From an uncultured Flammeovirgaceae bacterium (GTDB lineage: Bacteria > Bacteroidota > Bacteroidia > Cytophagales > Cyclobacteriaceae), in assembly GCA_946886805.1 (NCBI GenBank), contig CAMPJM010000055.1:1-13138 (forward strand): 13,138 bases of DNA, in the 5' to 3' direction. Position 1 is the stretch's first letter. Each line of letters starts with the position of its first letter. A program made the translations under genes and the position numbers. The notes beneath the pieces are model-generated. The model was not told the origin of the DNA. It did not search any database and worked only from the letters and a program-made list of their open reading frames with translations. This document shows, piece after piece, positions 7,308-13,138 of the stretch.

Positions 7308-8915
7308 TTACTTAATAATCTCACTTACCGGAATACGAATAAAATACAGGTCTTTAACGCCTTCATATAGTAACCCTATGGTTTCATCGTCAACTTTTGT
7401 CAAGGCAGAATATCCATAAGACCCGCGTTCATCTACCAGTAATTGATTCTCACGCTGCCAGGATTCACCCAAATCCAGACTGGCTTTAATAGTCATATTG
7501 TAACGGCCGGAAATGGTATTGGGATTGCTGAAAAACAATACCTCCTTCAGCCCATCTTTGGTCTTAACTTCTGTTTTTATCAAACTTGCCATTACAATGG
7601 GATCTGGCAAAGCATTATAAGAAGTATGATGCTCTACCCAATCTTTGCCGAGATTCTTGGTGGTTGCTACACTACGGAAACTCCCAAAATTTCCAGGCCG
7701 GTCTATTCTTCCACGGTTATCCCGCATGTTCAGCATCAACGTGCCTGGGGTTGTTTCCACTACCTGACTTTCTGTGGTATTTGATTTCGCCCCAATACCA
7801 CTTTCCCAACTTTTACCATGATCTGTACTAGAAATAATGGTGGAATGCGGCATGCCGTTTTCATCCCAATATTGAGCAGGAAAAACAAGTGTACCATCCT
7901 CCATGGCGATGCCGTTGCCCGGACCATTAAAGAATAGATTCCAGTCAGGATTTTTTACCTCACTGGTTATGCTGTAAGGTTCTGACCAGGTTTTTCCATC
8001 ATCGCTACTACTCACCAAAACAAATTGTCCTGTTTCATCCGGAGACAGGCCCGGCTTTGAACCAGCAATAGATTTATTTCCTTTGCTCCACAAAGCTGCT
8101 ACCCATATCTTTTTTGTAACCGGATCGAAGAGAATGGCGGGATCTCCCACGCCATTGTTTTCATGAGGAGCTCCCATATCCATGATGATCTTCATGGATT
8201 CCCAGGTCGCCCCACCGTCTGTGCTGCGACTCATCCCTACATCAATATTTGCCGGAAGGTCTTTGGAATTGTCGTAACGGATATCATAAACGGCGATCAA
8301 TGTGCCTTTATCTGTGGTTGTGATCCCGGGAATCCGATAGGTGTCTACTCCGTCATCACCGCCTTTTCGTACCGCTACCCCTATTCGTTTGGCATATGTC
8401 GACTTATCTTCTGCTATCTGCCATACTTTATTGCTGGCATCTACTAATCCGGTGCTATGAAGTTCGATTTTATGGTCGATATCTGCGGTTTCTTTTAAAG
8501 TTGCACTGATCCAGATGTAATGTATCCCCGGTTTAAGATTTAAATCCATGGGAATATCCAATGAAGTGGAAGATGGTGTTGCCGAAGCAATCAAATTGTC
8601 CGTAGCAAACATCGGTTCTGAGCCAGTAAAATAAACTTCCAGCTTTTCAACATCCTTTATCGCAGTTTCATTTAATTGGCTTTTTATACTACGGAAATTG
8701 ATCTCCTTTTCATCCGCAGGCACATGAATGGCGATACGAAGCAGGGGATTGGCTTCCACCCCTTTGAGCACCGGCAGTGTGGGAGCCGTGCTGGAGACCC
8801 TAATTTTTCCGGATGGAATAATTTCCCAGGAGGTTGAGCCATCTACTTTTGAGCAACCAAAATTACTGATCAAAAGAACAAGTAAAAAGATGCTTATGGT
8901 ATTCAAAATTTTCAT
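7308..8915 (-). CDS. nanH: exo-alpha-sialidase (GH33, BNR/Asp-box)
   Basis: Exported neuraminidase that releases terminal sialic acid from glycoconjugates. The 535-residue protein starts with a hydrophobic signal (1-20) ending in NFGC, so C21 could be a lipoprotein cysteine, but the lipobox is poor and no acidic surface-export tag follows it. Residues about 35-165 look like the beta-rich N-terminal domain found ahead of the catalytic propeller in Bacteroidota sialidases. The propeller carries YRIP (193-196, equivalent of FRIP) with arginine R194. Asp boxes SxDxGxTW lie at 231-238, 303-310, 363-370 and 479-486, with a degenerate one near 419-426. Likely further active-site residues are R398 (NMRDNRG), R471 (SGRYN) and the tyrosine pair Y500/Y502, with a nucleophile-assisting glutamate around 382-387. 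Linkage preference cannot be read from sequence. It lies between the symporter and the esterase genes with gaps of 147 and 226 bases. Confidence 0.93.
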   Translation of the reverse strand: MKILNTISIFLLVLLISNFGCSKVDGSTSWEIIPSGKIRVSSTAPTLPVLKGVEANPLLRIAIHVPADEKEINFRSIKSQLNETAIKDVEKLEVYFTGSEPMFATDNLIASATPSSTSLDIPMDLNLKPGIHYIWISATLKETADIDHKIELHSTGLVDASNKVWQIAEDKSTYAKRIGVAVRKGGDDGVDTYRIPGITTTDKGTLIAVYDIRYDNSKDLPANIDVGMSRSTDGGATWESMKIIMDMGAPHENNGVGDPAILFDPVTKKIWVAALWSKGNKSIAGSKPGLSPDETGQFVLVSSSDDGKTWSEPYSITSEVKNPDWNLFFNGPGNGIAMEDGTLVFPAQYWDENGMPHSTIISSTDHGKSWESGIGAKSNTTESQVVETTPGTLMLNMRDNRGRIDRPGNFGSFRSVATTKNLGKDWVEHHTSYNALPDPIVMASLIKTEVKTKDGLKEVLFFSNPNTISGRYNMTIKASLDLGESWQRENQLLVDERGSYGYSALTKVDDETIGLLYEGVKDLYFIRIPVSEIIK

Positions 8916-8930
8916 GTGTTTTAAGATTAC

Positions 8931-8948
8931 AAATTATAGATTGAAAAA
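8931..8948. repeat. copy of an 18-base dispersed repeat in the sialidase leader
   Basis: AAATTATAGATTGAAAAA, a 17/18 match to 5001-5018. It lies 16 bases upstream of the sialidase ATG (8915), so it is in the mRNA leader or the promoter region. A partial further unit (ACAGATTATGG) follows at 8951-8961. Confidence 0.6.
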
Positions 8949-8978
8949 TTACAGATTATGGTGTTCTACAGCTTGGTG

Positions 8979-9017
8979 AAATTTGAAAATGAAAAATTTG
9001 TGTCTATTTTCAAATTT
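8979..9017. repeat. 12-bp perfect inverted repeat after the symporter gene
   Basis: AAATTTGAAAAT (8979-8990) and ATTTTCAAATTT (9006-9017) pair perfectly around a 15-base loop, all A+T pairs except one pair. It lies between the symporter stop (9063) and the sialidase start. It could be a weak intercistronic stem, or simply part of the A+T-rich degenerate repeats common in these gaps. Confidence 0.55.
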
Positions 9018-9062
9018 GAACTACAACTCGAGCGGCATTTGCTTTCCTCGTTTCCTCCACTA

Positions 9063-11735
9063 CTACACCACCAACTCCCGCTCTTCCGCTACTTTAGTTT
9101 TATAAACTGTTAAACCTGAAATTTCTTTTTTCTGTGGCCCGAACAGCAGGCTGAACAAATAACCGAACACCACGCAAGCCACCAATCCTGTAAACGCATA
9201 CAACAACAGATTGATATTTGTGTAACTGCTGATATAAAACTGTACCAAACCACTGACAATAAGACCGCTGACCGCCCCTTTGGCATTTGCCCTTTTTGTA
9301 AATATCCCCAGTACAAACAGCCCACCCAGGCCACCAGTAAACAAACCGATGATCATATTGAACTGGTCCCAGAGTGACGAAATGCCCCAACGCGCCATAA
9401 CCAATGCCAATGCTGTTCCAATAAGACCTATCGTTAAGGTTAAATGCTTTGCCAAAGTCAAGTAATTCTTTTCCGTTTTATTGGGGGAAAACCTCCTATA
9501 AAAATCTGTAATAAGTGCAGTGGTGACAGAGTTCATGCTGCTGCTCAGGGTAGACATAGCGGCGGCAAATACCGCGGCAATCAATAAACCGGTAACGCCC
9601 GCAGGCAGCTCCGTAACAATGTACCAAGGAAATATGGCGTCCTGGCTTTGTAACTGGTAATTTACTTTTTCAGGATGTTCCTGATAGAACAGGTATAGGA
9701 AAGTGCCAATAGAGAAAAAGATTATCGCAGAAGGTAAGGCCATCCAAGCTCCCAACCTCAAACTCTTTTTCGCCTCCTCTTCATTTTTCGTGGTCAGGTA
9801 TCGCTGTACAACAGACTGATCTGCCCCATAGGTGATCACGTTAATGGCCAGCCCTCCAATCAGCACTACCCAAAGCGTTGGCTCACTGAAGCTGAATGTT
9901 AAATCAATGATATTCAGCTTATCTTCTTCCCGAATGGTTTGCCATATCGTAGCGGCATCACCTTCCAATTGGAAAGGGATCATCACCAGGCATACCAATG
10001 CCCCACCTAATAAAATAACCACTTGCGCTACATCTGTCCAAACAACTGCTTCGATTCCGCCTTTCATCGTGTAAAAGATGGTAATCAAGCCCATTAGCAA
10101 GATGCAAAGGCTTACATCTATACCCGTCACCAGCGTAAGTGCCAGGCTCGGCAGGAGCAGCACAATAGCCAGTCGTCCGAGTTGCAGTGTAACATACAAG
10201 ATTGAGGCAAGCGCCCTCGCCGCATAGTTGAAACGCTCTTCCAGGTATTCGTAGGCAGAGGTAATCTGAAGCTTCCGGTAAAAAGGAATAAAATAATTCG
10301 TAATTACTGGAATGACCATGATTATAGTGATCAGTAAGATAAAATAGTTCCAGTTGGTGGCATAGGTTTTTGCAGGAATCGCCATAAAAGTGATGGCGCT
10401 CAATTGCGTACCGTAAATACTCAACCCTGCAGCCCATCCCGGGATGCGCTGTCCTCCCCGGAAAAAATCATCAGTCGTCTCCTGATTCTTGGAGGTCCAC
10501 ATGCCAATGCCAACCATTAATAAGAGGTAAATGGCTAATACCGAATAGTCAATCCAGGAAAAATACTGCTTCTGCACCATGCTCCCTTTGAGGACATCCG
10601 CTGTTCTGACACCCGGTTTAATTTCACCGGAAGGGATCAGCACATCATCACCCCATTTAACCGCAAAAGTGGTTACGTGAGAGGCAGGCATTGAACCTAT
10701 TGTGGTCCATGCCTTGGTAACGGTATTGAACAAGTAAATATCCTTGCTGAAACCATCATGGGCAGTGAGCAATTTCTCCTTTTCTGCATGCAGCTGCTGT
10801 TTTTGCACTTCATGCATTGTTTTAGCAATTGCGACATTATATTGCTGTATTTTGGTAAAGATATTTCCCTTATCCCCACCAAGGACTAAAATATAATTAG
10901 CACCTGTTGCTACCGCAGTTCCTGCAGATAAAGGTGTTTCGCTTCCTTTGCTGTCTAAAATGTTATTTAACTGCTTCCATTCCTTCTTGATAGGATCGAA
11001 CTGAAAAGTAGATCCGTGAAGTTGACTGATTCCGGAGGCGTGCTGGGCTCTCCCGCCAATGACGTATAAGCACGGATATTCACCGTTCGATTGCACCACA
11101 GCAACCGCATTCGATAAAGCTACTGGTAAGGGAGGGAGTTTTTGCCAGGCTGACGGGGAGGAAAGATCAAGCGAAAACAATTCATTTGAAGCTTTTCCTA
11201 TGGTTTCGCCACCTACAACGTAAACATGATTGCCAATTACCGCTGCCATTGCATTTGTTAAGGGCAAGGGCAAGGGAGGCATCGCTTTCACCACAACTTC
11301 CTTTTTCACAGGATCCCATTGCAGCAGATGAGCGGCTGATTGAATTCCGTCTTCATTTTCCCCTCCTACATATATAACGCCGCGGTCTATAGCTGCACTG
11401 GCACTGTATGCCAGAGGTTTCGGAAGCTGAAATGTTTCATCGCACCACTTATAGCTACCATCGTCTCCTTTCAGCAAAACATATATATCGTCCCAATATT
11501 TTTTTTCACCGCCTTGCCAGGGCATTGCATGGGGAAAATTTGCCCCGCCGGCAACTAGAAGGGCATTGTTGTGAATTCCTCCAAAAACACCCGCTAATCC
11601 CAATTGCTTTTGTTCTCCGGGTGCCGGAGGAATGGTTGCTGCAACTGACCAATTCATATTATTAGATGCTGTTTGTTGTGCATTTGAATGGCTAAAAAGT
11701 AAGAAGGATAACAGAATCGTTAAGATAATTTTCAT
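9063..11735 (-). CDS. NanM-type kelch mutarotase fused to a sodium:solute symporter (SSS)
   Basis: An 890-residue fusion. Residues 1-20 are a signal peptide (cut probable after HSNA). Residues about 27-375 are a six-bladed kelch propeller with Gly-Gly turns at about 63, 124, 175, 227 and 286, and the GGANFPHAMPWQGG stretch (63-76) typical of N-acetylneuraminate epimerase/mutarotase (NanM/YjhT). A charged, probably helical insert (about 302-328) sits before the last blade. From about residue 393 a sodium:solute symporter core follows with many hydrophobic helices. It includes DDFFRGGQRIPGWAAGLSIYG, cut here as the region 422-442, and GGIEAVVWTDVAQ (559-571), both characteristic of the SSS family. 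The inferred role is conversion of released alpha-sialic acid to the beta anomer in the periplasm and Na+-coupled import across the inner membrane. The N-out topology forced by the signal peptide agrees with SGLT-like members of the family. Substrate is inferred from context and the propeller type. Confidence 0.9.
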   Translation of the reverse strand: MKIILTILLSFLLFSHSNAQQTASNNMNWSVAATIPPAPGEQKQLGLAGVFGGIHNNALLVAGGANFPHAMPWQGGEKKYWDDIYVLLKGDDGSYKWCDETFQLPKPLAYSASAAIDRGVIYVGGENEDGIQSAAHLLQWDPVKKEVVVKAMPPLPLPLTNAMAAVIGNHVYVVGGETIGKASNELFSLDLSSPSAWQKLPPLPVALSNAVAVVQSNGEYPCLYVIGGRAQHASGISQLHGSTFQFDPIKKEWKQLNNILDSKGSETPLSAGTAVATGANYILVLGGDKGNIFTKIQQYNVAIAKTMHEVQKQQLHAEKEKLLTAHDGFSKDIYLFNTVTKAWTTIGSMPASHVTTFAVKWGDDVLIPSGEIKPGVRTADVLKGSMVQKQYFSWIDYSVLAIYLLLMVGIGMWTSKNQETTDDFFRGGQRIPGWAAGLSIYGTQLSAITFMAIPAKTYATNWNYFILLITIIMVIPVITNYFIPFYRKLQITSAYEYLEERFNYAARALASILYVTLQLGRLAIVLLLPSLALTLVTGIDVSLCILLMGLITIFYTMKGGIEAVVWTDVAQVVILLGGALVCLVMIPFQLEGDAATIWQTIREEDKLNIIDLTFSFSEPTLWVVLIGGLAINVITYGADQSVVQRYLTTKNEEEAKKSLRLGAWMALPSAIIFFSIGTFLYLFYQEHPEKVNYQLQSQDAIFPWYIVTELPAGVTGLLIAAVFAAAMSTLSSSMNSVTTALITDFYRRFSPNKTEKNYLTLAKHLTLTIGLIGTALALVMARWGISSLWDQFNMIIGLFTGGLGGLFVLGIFTKRANAKGAVSGLIVSGLVQFYISSYTNINLLLYAFTGLVACVVFGYLFSLLFGPQKKEISGLTVYKTKVAEERELVV

Positions 11736-11747
11736 GTGTAAATTATA

Positions 11748-11885
11748 TTCAAGACTTTAGACTTTAGATGCTAGACTTTAGATATTAGATATTAGACTCT
11801 ATATGTTGGGCTTTAGAGAGAAAATTGAAATTAGAAATTTGAACTGCCAATTTCCAATTTCAATTTTCTAATTTCTAATTTCTAA
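11748..11885. repeat. degenerate short tandem repeats between lyase and symporter genes
   Basis: The gap is almost wholly made of imperfect units. GACTTTAGA, TGCTAGACTTTAGA and TATTAGATATTAGA occur at about 11752-11800, then AATTGAAATTAGAAATT and TTTCTAATTTCTAATTTC to 11885. The tract runs into the lyase gene and encodes its last residues and TAG stop (11877-11875). A similar tract overlaps the end of the epimerase gene. Confidence 0.7.
11821..11867. repeat. 19-bp near-perfect inverted repeat after the lyase stop
   Basis: The arms 11821-11839 and 11849-11867 are inverted copies with 18 of 19 positions matching and a 9-base loop (TGAACTGCC). It lies 8 bases after the lyase stop in the direction of transcription. 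It could form an intercistronic mRNA stem that stabilises or attenuates the message. All but a few pairs are A-U, so the stem is weaker than its length suggests. Confidence 0.6.
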
Positions 11886-12813
11886 TTCTTTCTTCAAATC
11901 GGGAACAGAATTTATTAAAACCCAAGCCATGAACTTCGTCCTTAAAATGCCGGAATTGTTCTTCGCTCATATTTTTTACAGGTAAGCGAAATTCACCGCA
12001 ATCTAGACCTATTAACTTCATATAAGCTTTACCTGTAGCAATGCCTCCATATTTGCCCAAAAGGCGTATCATATCAATAGATTGCTGTTGTAGTATTCTT
12101 GCCCGAGCATGATCTCCCTCATTGTAGGCACTTATAAGCTTCAGATATAAGGGAGCTGCATAGTTATAGGTGCTGCCCACGCCGCCTTTTGCCCCAAGAA
12201 CCAATGCAGACAGCAAGTTTTCATCTCTGCCCCACAACATGTCGTATTTTCCATTCTTAAATTGAAGGCAGGATAAGTAATCCATAAAATCTTCATGGGT
12301 GTATTTGATTCCAGCAAAATTGAGCACCTTACCATCCAGGGCTTCTATCAAATCAATCATTGCAAAATGAACACCGGTCAATACCGGAATATGATAATAA
12401 TAAAATGGTATTTGAACAGCATCTGCAATTTCCTTGCAACATTGTGCTAGCATGTGAACATTGGCCGGCTTAAAATAAGAAGGCGCAGTAAATGCCACTG
12501 CATGCAGGTTGATGCTTTGTGCATGCCGAGCCAATGCTATTGAATCTTTAATGCAATTGCCACCAACAAGCGTTATCACTTTAAAGTCAGCATCTTCTTT
12601 TGTTGCGCCTGCCCATGCCTCAGCCACTTTTTTCTTTTCCTCTGTTGTAAGCGAAACCCCTTCTCCTGTAGACCCACAAATAAAAGCTCCGCTGTTGCCA
12701 TTGGATTTCAGTAAGCGATAATAATCGGGAATCACTGATAGGTTTAAGCTACCATCCTGATGCATAGGCGTGAAAGGGGCTGCAATGAGTCCTTGTATAT
12801 GAATTATGTTCAT
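11875..12813 (-). CDS. nanA: N-acetylneuraminate lyase (DHDPS/NAL family aldolase)
   Basis: Cytoplasmic class I aldolase that splits N-acetylneuraminate into N-acetylmannosamine and pyruvate, the first intracellular step of sialic acid use. The 312-residue length fits the family. Visible signatures are the carboxylate-binding motif GSTGEG at residues 47-52, the YHIP motif with the conserved tyrosine at about 140, the Schiff-base lysine K170 in GIKYTHED, and GAKGGVGSTYN at 207-217, which is closely like the E. coli lyase and unlike a typical dihydrodipicolinate synthase. There is no signal peptide. The ATG at 12813 is the only sensible start because homology begins at once (IQGLIAAPFTP). It is the first gene of the cluster as transcribed. 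Its last codons (ERIRN, then TAG) lie inside a degenerate AAATTAG-type repeat. The Bacteroides counterpart is often called nanL. The sialidase, mutarotase and epimerase neighbours strengthen the assignment. Confidence 0.93.
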   Translation of the reverse strand: MNIIHIQGLIAAPFTPMHQDGSLNLSVIPDYYRLLKSNGNSGAFICGSTGEGVSLTTEEKKKVAEAWAGATKEDADFKVITLVGGNCIKDSIALARHAQSINLHAVAFTAPSYFKPANVHMLAQCCKEIADAVQIPFYYYHIPVLTGVHFAMIDLIEALDGKVLNFAGIKYTHEDFMDYLSCLQFKNGKYDMLWGRDENLLSALVLGAKGGVGSTYNYAAPLYLKLISAYNEGDHARARILQQQSIDMIRLLGKYGGIATGKAYMKLIGLDCGEFRLPVKNMSEEQFRHFKDEVHGLGFNKFCSRFEERIRN

Positions 12814-12880
12814 GATATAATCAAAATTTATGCTGATAATTAATGAGGCAGGTTCAGGGGATAAATATTGCCCCGGAGCC

Positions 12881-13064
12881 CATATGCGTTAACCTAAGCC
12901 CCAGAGGGGTCAAATATTTGTAGAAATATGATTTTCATCAGAGAATGGTGCCGTCAGGTACCAAATATTTTCGTACCTAACGGCACGTTTTTCTGCACAT
13001 TTTTATTTTTTCTACAAATATTAAGTACCTCTGGTACTCTTTTTCTCTTAAGTTCACGCATATG
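12881..13064. repeat. nested imperfect inverted repeat, about 184 bases
   Basis: Four pairs of arms share nearly the same centre (about 12967-12973). CATATGCG (12881-12888) pairs with CGCATATG (13057-13064). CCAGAGG (12901-12907) pairs with CCTCTGG (13028-13034). AATATTTGTAGAAA (12913-12926) pairs with TTTCTACAAATATT (13009-13022), perfect over 14 bases. GTGCCGTCAGGTAC (12948-12961) pairs with GTACCTAACGGCAC (12973-12986) with one mismatch, around the 11-base loop CAAATATTTTC. Each arm also has its own small hairpin, CCCC-AGA-GGGG on the left (12899-12909) and a GTACC-AGA-GGTAC form on the right (13026-13038). It looks like two head-to-head copies of a dispersed palindromic unit, or a non-autonomous mobile element. 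No target-site duplication was identified. Confidence 0.8.
12948..12986. repeat. strong central hairpin of the nested repeat
   Basis: A 14-base stem with one C-A/G-T position (GTGCCGTCAGGTAC and GTACCTAACGGCAC) and an 11-base loop. In minus-strand RNA it would be the most stable structure of the region. A T-rich run (CGTTTTTCTG) follows on the plus strand at 12986-12994, so it could end transcription coming from the left, but no plus-strand gene is present to need it. Confidence 0.55.
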
Positions 13065-13138
13065 CCCTGAGCCGCCCTTGTTCCTGGCGAAAAACTTTCC
13101 AAAAGCTGCTTTTATCAAATGGAAAAAGCTTTTTATAC

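Larger units (their letters stand above)
12814..13138. other. region upstream of the lyase gene
   Basis: 325 bases containing the presumed cluster promoter and a nested inverted repeat (12881-13064). The 60 bases next to the ATG are A+T-rich; a CATAAATTTTG stretch just upstream of the start is only one base off in spacing from the TAnnTTTG -7 box and lacks a -33 partner, so no promoter is called. The outermost bases (13138-13054 on the minus strand) stay open for 27 codons before a TGA and might be the end of another gene. A 12-base palindrome lies at 13123-13134. Confidence 0.55.

Noticed and set aside
9958..10437. 159-codon minus frame within the symporter gene
   Set aside because: It is an out-of-frame shadow of the symporter, which has clear transmembrane helices and SSS motifs across the same span.
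12814..12840. Possible Bacteroidota -7 box (CATAAATTTTG on the minus strand) upstream of the lyase ATG
   Set aside because: The spacing differs by one base from TAnnTTTG, no TTTG-type -33 element lies about 20 bases upstream, and it would leave almost no leader. The A+T-rich context makes near matches common.
13054..13137. Open minus frame of 27 codons at the right edge ending in TGA, as a possible upstream gene end
   Set aside because: It is too short and partly lies in the outer arm of the inverted repeat. The adjacent frame is also open further into the repeat, so neither can be preferred.
1..13138. CRISPR array, tRNA, rRNA or phage/transposase gene
   Set aside because: No regularly spaced direct repeats with unique spacers, no cloverleaf candidate or rRNA-like stretch, and no integrase or transposase-like protein were seen in the window.

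Overview
This 13.1 kb window is a one-strand (minus) sialic-acid and host-glycan catabolism cluster from a member of the Bacteroidota, most likely a Chitinophagaceae/Sphingobacteria-type genome. The placement is inferred from the combination of genes (AGE-type epimerase, GH33 and GH20 enzymes, SSS symporter fused to a mutarotase), the absence of Shine-Dalgarno-like starts, and the intergenic DNA, which is full of small palindromes and degenerate A+T-rich tandem repeats.

Layout in the direction of transcription (right to left): an N-acetylneuraminate lyase (12813-11875); a NanM-type kelch mutarotase fused to a sodium:solute symporter (11735-9063); a GH33 sialidase (8915-7308); a double-headed SGNH + SASA esterase of the sialate O-acetylesterase type (7081-4988); an N-acylglucosamine 2-epimerase (4986-3796, one base after the esterase stop); and an SGNH esterase-GH20 beta-N-acetylhexosaminidase fusion (3121-527). 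Gaps between genes are 139, 147, 226, 1 and 674 bases. No transcriptional regulator, ManNAc/GlcNAc kinase, deaminase/deacetylase or SusC/SusD pair is in view.

Inferred working of the cluster: exported esterases remove O-acetyl groups, the sialidase releases sialic acid, and the GH20 enzyme trims the exposed HexNAc. The periplasmic propeller converts the released alpha anomer to beta beside the symporter that imports it. In the cytoplasm the lyase gives ManNAc plus pyruvate, and the epimerase turns ManNAc into GlcNAc. This matches the lyase/AGE-type route known from Bacteroides and Tannerella, so the pathway is not new. The less ordinary parts are the three domain fusions and the repeats.

Non-coding DNA: a nested imperfect inverted repeat of about 184 bases (12881-13064) lies upstream of the lyase gene. 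Palindromic REP-like elements sit at 3212-3246 and 7151-7230. Degenerate short repeats supply the last codons of the lyase and epimerase genes, and the end of the esterase gene shares an 18-base near-copy with the leader of the sialidase gene. The first 526 bases hold no convincing gene. The last 74 bases could be the edge of another gene, but this cannot be decided here.
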